DNA of 6,681 bases from Rhodocyclaceae bacterium (GTDB lineage Bacteria; Pseudomonadota; Gammaproteobacteria; Burkholderiales; Rhodocyclaceae): the NCBI GenBank assembly GCA_018262875.1, contig JADFDL010000090.1, positions 1 through 6,681 of the forward strand, given 5' to 3'. The notes beneath the pieces were generated by a model that worked only from the letters and a program-made list of their open reading frames with translations, made no database searches and was not told the origin of the DNA. Each line of letters begins with the position of its first letter. The first letter of the stretch is position 1. Position numbers and translations under genes: made by a program. Of the stretch, positions 1 through 5,098 are shown one piece after another.

Positions 1-1
1 G

Positions 2-214
2 GTGGGCTACTTGCGCAAGTTCCCCAACGGCCGCTTTGCCGAGATCGCCCAGACGCGCCTGGCGCGACTGACGGCGGCGGCCAGTGCGACCGCCGCCGCA
101 CCTGTGGCGGCGACGCAGGGCTTGCCGACGGTTCGGACCGAAGCCGAATACGATGCCCTGCCGAAGGGAACCACCTACATCGACCCGGAAGGCAACACGA
201 GGAGGAAATCCTGA
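2..214 (+). CDS. C-terminal fragment of a protein with a TPR/Sel1-like repeat tail, possibly caspase-family
   Basis: Only the last 70 residues are in the window; the frame is open to the left edge, so the GTG at base 2 need not be the start. The first 20 or so residues read YLRKFPNGRFAEIAQTRLARL-like. That YLxxFPxGxFAxxAxxRL pattern is a helical repeat often found near the C-terminus of bacterial caspase-like (peptidase C14) and other multi-domain proteins. An Ala-rich linker follows (about residues 24-39), then a tail with YDALPKGTTYIDPEGNTRRK, a short motif I recall from several unrelated modular and phage proteins. The TGA stop overlaps the next gene's ATG by one base, so the two are probably translationally coupled. 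The enzymatic part, if any, lies upstream and cannot be seen. The coding call is fairly safe; the family name is a guess. Confidence 0.6.
   Translation: MGYLRKFPNGRFAEIAQTRLARLTAAASATAAAPVAATQGLPTVRTEAEYDALPKGTTYIDPEGNTRRKS
201..208 (+). promoter_or_regulatory. Shine-Dalgarno site for the 214-873 gene
   Basis: GGAGGAAA ends five bases before the ATG at 214. This near-perfect site lies inside the end of the preceding gene. It supports independent or coupled initiation at 214 and argues against 214-873 being only a frameshifted continuation of the upstream frame. Confidence 0.75.
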
Positions 215-873
215 TGGGATGGAAGGACGACCCCATTGTCGGCAAGGACAAGCCGGCGATCGACATTCGGCCCGGCGGCGGCGCGCCGAAGTTGCTCGCC
301 GCCTCGGCCAACCCCTATTCCGCCGGCCTCTATCCGCTCGGGCGCATCTTCACCGTCGGCGATCATGCGACATTGCGGGAAACGGACGTCCTCACCGGCG
401 TGGAGAAGCGACTCTATTCCGCGCGTGTCACCCGTGTCGATATCGAGGCCGACCGGGTCGAATTCAACCACGGCGTGACCGTCACCGATTTGATGGGCAA
501 CCTCCTGAAAGCCGGCAATCTCAGCTTCGATGCCCCACTGCAATTCGCCCCGGCTGAATTTCACATCGGCAAAAAATGGACCGCCGCCTTCGTCAGGAAC
601 GACAGGGGCCAGGTCTCCAGCGCCTACTATGACCTGAACATCGTCAGCAAAGAGAGGGTGACCGTCCCGGCGGGGGAATTCGACACCTTCAGGATCGAAG
701 GGCGCGGCTGGAATAAGACCTTCGGTGCGCGCGTCGAAGTGAACTTCTGGCTGGTGCCGGGTCTGATATTTCCGGTGAAGCGGGAGTGGATCACCCGCAA
801 CCGGCGCGGCCATTTCACCAACACCGAACGCCACGAGCTCGTTTCTCTGCAGCAGCACGCCATCGGCCTCTGA
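214..873 (+). CDS. Uncharacterised protein with DUF3108/TapB-like C-terminal half
   Basis: This 219-residue protein has no characterised function that I can assign. The N-terminus (MGWKDDPIVG, then a Pro/Gly-rich stretch to about residue 26) has no signal peptide or membrane segment. Residues 40-115 contain LTGVEKRLYSARVTRVD, RVEFNHG and DLMGN. Residues 112-219 have PAEFHIGKKWTAAF, then ERVTVPAGEFDTFRIEGRG (about 147-165), then FWLVPGLIFPVKREW (178-192) and a closing TERHELVSL. The order 'VPAGxFDxFRIEG ... W.VPG...PVK.E' is the hallmark of DUF3108/TapB-like beta-rich domains. I recall a similar module at the C-terminus of betaproteobacterial caspase-family proteins. The start is fixed by the GGAGGAAA site and the TGATG overlap with the upstream gene. 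A structural or ligand-binding partner of the upstream protein is likely. The lack of an export signal is odd, because many DUF3108 proteins are exported. Confidence 0.85.
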   Translation: MGWKDDPIVGKDKPAIDIRPGGGAPKLLAASANPYSAGLYPLGRIFTVGDHATLRETDVLTGVEKRLYSARVTRVDIEADRVEFNHGVTVTDLMGNLLKAGNLSFDAPLQFAPAEFHIGKKWTAAFVRNDRGQVSSAYYDLNIVSKERVTVPAGEFDTFRIEGRGWNKTFGARVEVNFWLVPGLIFPVKREWITRNRRGHFTNTERHELVSLQQHAIGL

Positions 874-892
874 TCGCCGCGAAAGCCGCTGC

Positions 893-910
893 GCAGGCCG
901 CACGGCCTGC
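893..910 (+). terminator. Hairpin after the 214-873 gene, possible terminator
   Basis: A perfect 7-bp stem (GCAGGCC/GGCCTGC) with a GCAC loop begins 20 bases past the stop at 873. The following run (CCGGCCTTGCCTTTCC) is only weakly T-rich, so intrinsic termination would be inefficient. A transcript-end hairpin is the simplest reading. Confidence 0.35.
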
Positions 911-916
911 CCGGCC

Positions 917-945
917 TTGCCTTTCCCCAGGTATTTCCGCATAGT
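917..945 (+). promoter_or_regulatory. Candidate sigma70-type promoter for the SpeE-like gene
   Basis: TTGCCT at 917-922 (4 of 6 to TTGACA) and CATAGT at 940-945 (4 of 6 to TATAAT) are separated by exactly 17 bases. Transcription would start near 951-953 and leave a leader of about 22 nt before the ATG at 975. The boxes are individually weak in GC-rich DNA; the spacing and the position between a hairpin and a gene are what support the call. Confidence 0.35.
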
Positions 946-974
946 CCGCGGCTTTTCTGTGTCTTTCACTTCCC

Positions 975-1730
975 ATGCCCACTCCCATCGACATTAGCGA
1001 GGAAGCCGGCGTGCGCTACCTGCACTTCGGTTCCGACTGGATTCAGGGCGCCATGCGCATCGCCCGCCCCTGGGCGCTGGAGCTCGACTACACGCGCGAG
1101 ATGATGGCTTCTCTGCTGCTGCGGCCGGAGCCGGAATGGCCGCGTAGCGTGCTGCTGATCGGCCTCGGCGCCGCCTCGCTGACAAAATTTCTATACCGCC
1201 ACCGGCCGCAGGCAAAGCTGACAGTGGTGGAAATCGAGCCGGCGGTGGTGATGGCGGCACGACAGTTCTTCAAGCTGCCGGATGACCCGAAGCGACTGGA
1301 GCTGGAAATCGCCGACGGCGTCGAGTGGCTCGCCGCGAGCGATAGAACTTTCGACCTGATCCTGGTCGACGGCTTCGATGCCGAGGCCCGCGCCGGCGCG
1401 CTCGACACCCTGCCCTTCTATCGGGCCTGCCGCGCCCACCTGAACGAGGATGGCCTGCTCTCGGTGAACCTCCTCGGCCGCAACCGCGGCTTCAAAGGCA
1501 GTGTCGAGCGCATCAAAAAAGCCTTCGACGGACGCGCCCTGGTATTTCCCTCCTGCGACCACGGCAACGCCATCGCCTTCGCCGCCACGGGCGAACCGGT
1601 CTGCCTGCCGCTGGGCGAATTGAGCCTGCAGGCGCTGGCCTTGCGCAAGGCGACCGGCCTCAACCTGCTGCCGACGCTGGCGCGACTCGCGCAATGGCAG
1701 ACCTGCGCCGGGGGACGGCTGGAGCTTTGA
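975..1730 (+). CDS. Spermidine-synthase-like protein (SpeE-family methyltransferase fold)
   Basis: This 251-residue Rossmann-fold protein belongs to the polyamine aminopropyltransferase-like group. Visible motifs are the nucleotide-binding loop LLIGLGAASLTKF (60-72), VVEIEP with acidic residues at 86 and 88, IADGVEWL (112-119, the 'DG' that contacts the adenine side), and DLILVDGFD (127-135) at the position of the catalytic region. In classical spermidine synthases the loop is GGGDG and the catalytic stretch is DxTDP; here they are GLGAA and DGFDAE. The N-terminal beta-strand domain is also short (about 55 residues). True spermidine synthase activity is therefore doubtful, and a generic SAM/dcSAM-dependent transferase is equally possible. 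No speD is nearby. The ATG at 975 has no clear Shine-Dalgarno; it is chosen because MPTPIDISEEAGVRYLHFG looks like a natural N-terminus for this family. It is a single gene ending at a shared terminator. Confidence 0.88.
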   Translation: MPTPIDISEEAGVRYLHFGSDWIQGAMRIARPWALELDYTREMMASLLLRPEPEWPRSVLLIGLGAASLTKFLYRHRPQAKLTVVEIEPAVVMAARQFFKLPDDPKRLELEIADGVEWLAASDRTFDLILVDGFDAEARAGALDTLPFYRACRAHLNEDGLLSVNLLGRNRGFKGSVERIKKAFDGRALVFPSCDHGNAIAFAATGEPVCLPLGELSLQALALRKATGLNLLPTLARLAQWQTCAGGRLEL

Positions 1731-1736
1731 CACGCG

Positions 1737-1766
1737 AAAAAATGGGCGGATCGCTCCGCCCGTTTT
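1737..1766. terminator. Bidirectional intrinsic terminator between convergent genes
   Basis: The stem GGGCGGA (1744-1750) / TCCGCCC (1755-1761) closes a TCGC tetraloop. The plus strand continues into GTTTT. On the minus strand the stem runs into ATTTTTT, from the A-tract at 1737-1742. The A and T tracts can also extend the stem. It lies 6 bases after the stop of the SpeE-like gene and about 20 bases beyond the stop of the minus-strand gene 1786-2064, so it can serve both. Confidence 0.88.
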
Positions 1767-1785
1767 GCTGCAACTGCCCGATGGT

Positions 1786-2064
1786 TTACTTCGGCATATC
1801 GGTTTTCGGCGCAGCCTTGGCCTTTGGCTTGGCCTTGCCTTTGGCTTTGGCCTTGCCCTTCGGCGCATCGGCCGGCTTGCCGGCGTCGGCCTTGGCAGGC
1901 GCAGCAGGCGTCGCCGCGGCGGCCGGCGTGGCCGGTTTTGCGGCTTCGGCCGGCTTGGCAGGCGTAGCGGGCGTAGCAGGGGTGGCCGGCGTCGCTTGGG
2001 CAAACGCCAGGGAAGTGGTGACGGCGAAAGCGGCGGCGACAATCAGGGAAGTCAGCTTGCTCAT
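1786..2064 (-). CDS. Small exported Ala/Pro/Lys-rich low-complexity protein
   Basis: This 92-residue protein has a clear Sec signal peptide: a Lys near the start, a hydrophobic core at about residues 5-19, and an AFA|QA cleavage site after residue 22. The mature part is all low complexity: four TPA units (25-36), an Ala/Pro/Lys linker (37-68), and a Lys-rich KG/KA/KP alternation (69-87). No folded domain or Cys is visible. The mature chain is very basic and probably disordered in the periplasm or at the envelope. It resembles the general layout of acid-shock (Asr-like) and histone-H1-like tails without a specific motif, so no function is assigned. The start is supported by GAGAGGA 7 bases upstream (complement of 2072-2078). 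The signal peptide and the shared terminator make this frame more credible than the plus-strand open frames over the same bases. Confidence 0.8.
   Translation of the reverse strand: MSKLTSLIVAAAFAVTTSLAFAQATPATPATPATPAKPAEAAKPATPAAAATPAAPAKADAGKPADAPKGKAKAKGKAKPKAKAAPKTDMPK
1804..1860 (-). repeat. Lys-Ala/Gly/Pro dipeptide-coding repeat
   Basis: A degenerate repeat of period about 6 bases (plus-strand units such as TTGGCC, TTTGGC and TTGCCT) encodes residues 69-87, the alternating Lys-X tail of the exported protein. Period and composition suggest growth by slippage, and homologues probably vary in length here. Confidence 0.7.
1961..1996 (-). repeat. Four 9-bp tandem repeats encoding Thr-Pro-Ala
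   Basis: The plus strand reads GGCGTAGCG, GGCGTAGCA, GGGGTGGCC, GGCGTCGCT: four adjacent 9-base units within the exported low-complexity gene. Copy changes would add or remove three residues and keep the frame. Confidence 0.8.
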
Positions 2065-2121
2065 TATTCGATCCTCTCAATGGTGTGGTGGGTACAGGGA
2101 ACCTGGTGCGCCCTGGACAGC

Positions 2122-2137
2122 AGTGATCCGCGTCACT
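2122..2137. promoter_or_regulatory. AGTGA-N6-TCACT palindrome, possible CRP/FNR-superfamily operator
   Basis: AGTGA (2122-2126), six bases TCCGCG, then TCACT (2133-2137) form a perfect 5-bp inverted repeat. The geometry matches the CRP consensus TGTGA-N6-TCACA except at the outermost or second base of each arm. It lies in the divergent region, 58 bases from the start of the minus-strand gene and 74 bases from that of yffB. Binding by a regulator is inference. Confidence 0.4.
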
Positions 2138-2165
2138 TCCCATAACGCGGTGCGCAGCAGCCGGG

Positions 2166-2188
2166 TTGACAAGCGCATGCAGTATCAT
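2166..2188 (+). promoter_or_regulatory. Promoter-like boxes upstream of yffB
   Basis: A perfect TTGACA (2166-2171) and a TATCAT (2183-2188, 5 of 6 to TATAAT) stand upstream of the operon, but they are only 11 bases apart, too close for a standard sigma70 pair. TATCAT could be the real -10 with a poor -35, giving a start near 2195 and a leader of about 16 nt. Otherwise TTGACA is chance. Confidence 0.3.
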
Positions 2189-2200
2189 TGAAGCCCCCAC

Positions 2201-2206
2201 GGAGAA
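2201..2206 (+). promoter_or_regulatory. Shine-Dalgarno site fixing the yffB start
   Basis: GGAGAA ends four bases before the ATG at 2211. The longer open frame from TTG 2166 adds 15 residues with no homology to the family and has no ribosome site, so 2211 is preferred. Confidence 0.75.
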
Positions 2207-2210
2207 ATGC

Positions 2211-2555
2211 ATGACAACTGTTTACGGCATCAAGAACTGCGACACCATGAAGAAGGCCTTCGCCTGGCTGGAAGGCCACGGCATCGTCTACGCCTTCCAC
2301 GATTACAAGAAGCTCGGCGCCGACGAGACGCTGCTGAAAAAATGGGCGGCCCGGGCCGGCTGGGAGAAGCTCATCAACACGCGCGGCCCCAGCTTCCGCA
2401 AACTGCCGCCGGAAAAGCAGGCCAACCTGACCGAGAAGAAAGCCTTCGCGCTGATGCTGGAAAATCCGAGCATGATCAAGCGACCCATTCTCGAAACCGG
2501 CAAGACGCTGCTGGTCGGCTTCGATGCCGACGAATACGCCAAGAAGCTGAAGTGA
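2211..2555 (+). CDS. yffB: ArsC-family reductase-like protein YffB
   Basis: This 114-residue thioredoxin-fold protein belongs to the ArsC/Spx superfamily, YffB branch. The N-terminus VYGIKNCDTMKKA carries the only cysteine (C10) in the protein. The second Cys of Spx-type CxxC is Met here (C10-D-T-M13), so a one-Cys mechanism that needs glutathione or a partner thiol is expected. Further family marks are FHDYKK (29-34), INTRGPSFRKL (55-65) and MIKRPILETGKTLLVGF (88-104), including the conserved Arg-Pro (91-92). Length and N-terminus match the E. coli protein. Arsenate reduction is not established for this branch; it is better described as a glutathione-dependent reductase candidate. It is first in a plus-strand operon; its TGA overlaps the GTG of the following transporter in GTGA. 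In E. coli yffB precedes dapE, but here a transporter follows. Confidence 0.93.
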   Translation: MTTVYGIKNCDTMKKAFAWLEGHGIVYAFHDYKKLGADETLLKKWAARAGWEKLINTRGPSFRKLPPEKQANLTEKKAFALMLENPSMIKRPILETGKTLLVGFDADEYAKKLK

Positions 2556-3505
2556 ACCGGAACAACCTCGCGCAAGGCACCCTGCTGATGTGCGCGGTGG
2601 TGCTGATCTGGGGCGCCTTTCTGCCGGTGAGCAAGATCGCGCTCGCCGTCATCGATCCCTACTGGCTGACCCTGCTGCGCTACGGCGTCGCCGCCGCCTG
2701 CTTTCTCGCCGCCCTCGCCATCATCGAAGGCCGGCGTGCGCTGTCCTTTCGGGGGCAGGCCGCGGGGGCCTGGGCCTACGGCAGCGCCGGCTTCGCCGGC
2801 TTCAGCCTGCTCGTCTTCGAGGGCCTGCGCCTGACGCGGCCCGAGCACGGCGCCATGATCCTTGCTCTCGGCCCGGTGAATATCGTGCTCTGGCAGTGGC
2901 TGCGCACGCGGCACCGCCCGCCTGCGGCGGTACTCGCCTGCATCGTCGTGGCCATCGTCGGCGAAGCGCTGGTGGTCAGCCAGGGCGAACTCGCGCGCCT
3001 CTATTCGGGCGGCAGCGCGCTGGGCAACGGTCTCATCTATGCCTCATCCTGGTGCTGGATCGCCTTCACGCTCGGCGCGCAGAAGTTTTCCGGCTGGTCG
3101 CCGCTGCGCTACACCGCGCTTTCCGCCGCCCTCGGCTGGCTGACCATTCTCGCCGCGGTGGCCCTGGCGACCGGCGGCGGCCGCAGCCAGCCGCCGCAGC
3201 CGGAGGGCCTGAAGGAAATGCTCTGGGCGCTGCTGTTCATCGTCTTCGTCGTTTCTTTCGGCGCCGTGCTGCTGTGGAACATGGCGGTGGCGAAGCTCGG
3301 GCCCCTGAATGCTTCGCTCTTCGCCAACTTCGCACCGGTGGTGACCATCCTCATCACCGTCTGGCAGGGACATGTCCTGCTGCCCGTGGAAGTCGCCGGT
3401 GCGGCGCTGGTGGTCGGCGCGCTGATCGCCAACAACCTGGTCAACCGCCGCCTGGCAGCGCAAGCCGATCGCCTCATGGCGCGCAGGACGTCGACCTTGC
3501 GGTAG
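2552..3505 (+). CDS. EamA/DMT-family transporter (first copy)
   Basis: This 317-residue integral inner-membrane protein has about ten hydrophobic segments arranged as two EamA repeats (about residues 9-142 and 157-296). The first opens with LLMCAVVLIWGAFLPVSKIA and the LLRYGVAAACFLAAL segment. The conserved end of the repeat is marked by RPEHGAMILALGPVN (96-110) and its counterpart LGPLNASLFANFAPVVTIL (249-267). The tail (298-317) is basic and cytoplasmic. The family exports or imports small metabolites such as amino acids, nucleosides and drugs; the substrate cannot be read from sequence. The GTG at 2552 is chosen because it overlaps the yffB stop (GTGA, translational coupling) and keeps the whole first membrane segment. 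An ATG at 2588 would cut into that segment. The next gene, nnr, starts 10 bases after the stop. Confidence 0.9.
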   Translation: MNRNNLAQGTLLMCAVVLIWGAFLPVSKIALAVIDPYWLTLLRYGVAAACFLAALAIIEGRRALSFRGQAAGAWAYGSAGFAGFSLLVFEGLRLTRPEHGAMILALGPVNIVLWQWLRTRHRPPAAVLACIVVAIVGEALVVSQGELARLYSGGSALGNGLIYASSWCWIAFTLGAQKFSGWSPLRYTALSAALGWLTILAAVALATGGGRSQPPQPEGLKEMLWALLFIVFVVSFGAVLLWNMAVAKLGPLNASLFANFAPVVTILITVWQGHVLLPVEVAGAALVVGALIANNLVNRRLAAQADRLMARRTSTLR

Positions 3506-3515
3506 GATAGGCGGC

Positions 3516-5015
3516 ATGCATTACGCCAGCAGCCGGCCCATCTATCACGTCGCGGCCATTCGCGAAATCGAGTCGCGCCATCCTGGCGGCGAGCCGCCGC
3601 CGATGGAGCGCGCCGGCGCCGCCGCGGCGCGCGCCGTGCTGGCTCGCGGCAGCGGCACGCGCCTCGCACCGCTGATCGTCTGCGGGCCGGGCAACAACGG
3701 CGGCGACGGCTTCGTCCTCGCCCGCATCCTGCGCAGCCGCGGCATCGATCCCGCTGTCGTCTTTGCCGGCGACGAGGCCAGGCTGCCCGCCGAGGCGCGC
3801 GAAGCGCTTGCCGGCTACCGCTGCGGCGGCGGCGAGATCGGCGGCGAGATTCCCGAGCGCCCCTTTTCCCTGGCGGTGGATGCGCTCTTCGGCATCGGCC
3901 TGCAGCGCCCGATCGAAGGCGTCCATGCCGCACTGATCGACCGCCTCAACGGACTGGGGTGTCCGGTGCTGGCCCTCGACGTGCCGAGCGGGCTGTGCGC
4001 GGACACCGGCCGCGTGCTGGGCAAGGCCGTGAAGGCAGCCTGCACGGCAACCTTCATCGCCCTCAAGCCGGGCTTGCTGACCCTCGACGGACCGGACCAT
4101 TGCGGCGAGGTCAGCGTGCACGATCTCGACATCGCGCCGGAGAGCCTCCTGCCGGCGGAAGGCCGCGTCGTCACGCCGGAACTGTTCAAGACCGGCCTGC
4201 AACCGCGCCTGCGCAACAGCCACAAGGGCATGATGGGCGGCGTCGGCATCCTCGGCGGCGCCCCCGGTATGGCCGGCGCCGCGTTGCTGGCCGGACGTGC
4301 CGCCCTCAAGCTGGGCGCCGGCCGCGTCTATGTCGGCCTGCTCGACAACGCGGCGCTGGCAGTCGACACCGACCAGCCGGAACTGATGCTGCGCGGGCCG
4401 GGCGAGGTGCTCGAATCGGGCTTCGCCACGGTGCTGGCCGCCGGCCCCGGCCTCGGCCGGAGTGCCGGGGCGCTGGTGCTGCTCAAGCAGGCCATCGCCA
4501 CCGACTTGCCGCTGGTGCTCGATGCCGATGCGCTGAACCTGCTGGCCGCCCATCCGGTGCTCGCCGGCCATCTGCACAAGCGCACTGCGCCCACCCTGAT
4601 CACGCCGCATCCGCTGGAAGCGGCCCGCCTGCTCGGCATCGACATGGCGGAAGTGCGTGCCGACCGCATCGCCGCCGCGCTGGCGCTGGCGAAACGGCTG
4701 AATGCGCTGACCGTCCTGAAGGGCTGCGGCAGCGTGATCGCCTCGCCCGCAGGACGGTGGTACATCAACACCAGCGGCAATCCGGGCATGGCCAGCGCCG
4801 GCATGGGCGACGTCCTCGCCGGCATCGCCGCCGCCCTGCTGGCGCAGGGCTGGCAGGCCGAGGCGGCCCTGCTCTGCGCCGTGCATCTGCACGGGGCGGC
4901 GGCGGATGCGCTGGTCGAGCGCGGCATCGGCCCCAACGGACTGACGGCCGGCGAAACCATCGACTCCGCCAGGCGGCTGTTCAACGCCTGGATCCACCGG
5001 CAGCAAGAACCCTGA
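3516..5015 (+). CDS. nnr: Bifunctional NAD(P)H-hydrate epimerase / ADP-dependent NAD(P)H-hydrate dehydratase
   Basis: This 499-residue cytosolic enzyme repairs NAD(P)HX, the hydrated, inactive form of NAD(P)H. The N-terminal YjeF_N domain (about 10-215) interconverts the R and S epimers. It shows MERAG (30-34), the phosphate-binding GPGNNGGDGFVLAR (57-70), VDALFGIGL (121-129), LDVPSG (154-159) and FIALKPGLLTLDG (180-192). The C-terminal ribokinase-like dehydratase domain (about 225-490) uses ADP to restore NAD(P)H. It shows NSHKG (234-238), GILGGAPGMAGAALLAGRAA (244-263), AAGPGLG (308-314), DADALNLL (336-343), ITPHPLEAARLLG (362-374), LKGCGSVI (401-408) and GNPGMASAGMGDVLAG (421-436), whose Asp-432 is the expected catalytic base. 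All key motifs of both halves are present and length is close to the E. coli protein, so it looks functional. It is probably co-transcribed with yffB and the transporter, from which it is separated by 10 bases. The common neighbour tsaE is absent. Confidence 0.96.
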   Translation: MHYASSRPIYHVAAIREIESRHPGGEPPPMERAGAAAARAVLARGSGTRLAPLIVCGPGNNGGDGFVLARILRSRGIDPAVVFAGDEARLPAEAREALAGYRCGGGEIGGEIPERPFSLAVDALFGIGLQRPIEGVHAALIDRLNGLGCPVLALDVPSGLCADTGRVLGKAVKAACTATFIALKPGLLTLDGPDHCGEVSVHDLDIAPESLLPAEGRVVTPELFKTGLQPRLRNSHKGMMGGVGILGGAPGMAGAALLAGRAALKLGAGRVYVGLLDNAALAVDTDQPELMLRGPGEVLESGFATVLAAGPGLGRSAGALVLLKQAIATDLPLVLDADALNLLAAHPVLAGHLHKRTAPTLITPHPLEAARLLGIDMAEVRADRIAAALALAKRLNALTVLKGCGSVIASPAGRWYINTSGNPGMASAGMGDVLAGIAAALLAQGWQAEAALLCAVHLHGAAADALVERGIGPNGLTAGETIDSARRLFNAWIHRQQEP

Positions 5016-5098
5016 GATGAGCGGCCCCCGCGCTCGCTTCGTTCGCTGCCCCCCGAGGGGGCGCTCAGTGCCCTTCGGACGGCCGGGCGGGCTCTGAT
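5016..5098. repeat. GC-rich intergenic hairpin repeat (betaproteobacterial REP-like)
   Basis: The whole gap between nnr and the next transporter is a structured GC-rich block. The clearest stem is GCCCCC (5048-5053) / GGGGGC (5057-5062) with a CGA loop. GAGCG (5019-5023) can pair with CGCTC at either 5031-5035 or 5062-5066. The second pairing, together with CCCCC 5025-5029 against GGGGG 5057-5061, gives a longer alternative fold with one bulged G. A direct near-repeat, CGCTCGCTTCGTTCGCT, lies between. A GCCC/GGGC pair (5070-5073 with 5085-5088) may form a second hairpin. I recall similar 'CGCTTCG...GCCCCCCGAGGGGGC' blocks after genes in many betaproteobacterial genomes. Possible roles are transcript 3'-end protection or weak termination; there is no T-tract. 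Confidence 0.65.

Noticed and set aside
2..873. Prophage remnant suggested by the YDALPKGTTYIDPEG-like tail
   Set aside because: The motif is a short linker seen in varied modular proteins. No phage structural, integrase or lysis gene is present.
175..969. 264-codon minus-strand frame over the DUF3108-like gene
   Set aside because: The plus frame has the coupled start, the Shine-Dalgarno and family motifs; the minus frame has none.
1694..2191. Plus-strand open frames over the secreted-peptide gene, including a Gly/Ala/Val-rich one
   Set aside because: They arise from the repeats read in the other direction. The minus strand has a signal peptide, a ribosome site and a terminator.
2207..2551. 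N-terminal extension of the first transporter back to 2207
   Set aside because: The extension is the out-of-frame translation of yffB (His/Arg-rich). The GTG at 2552 is the natural coupled start.
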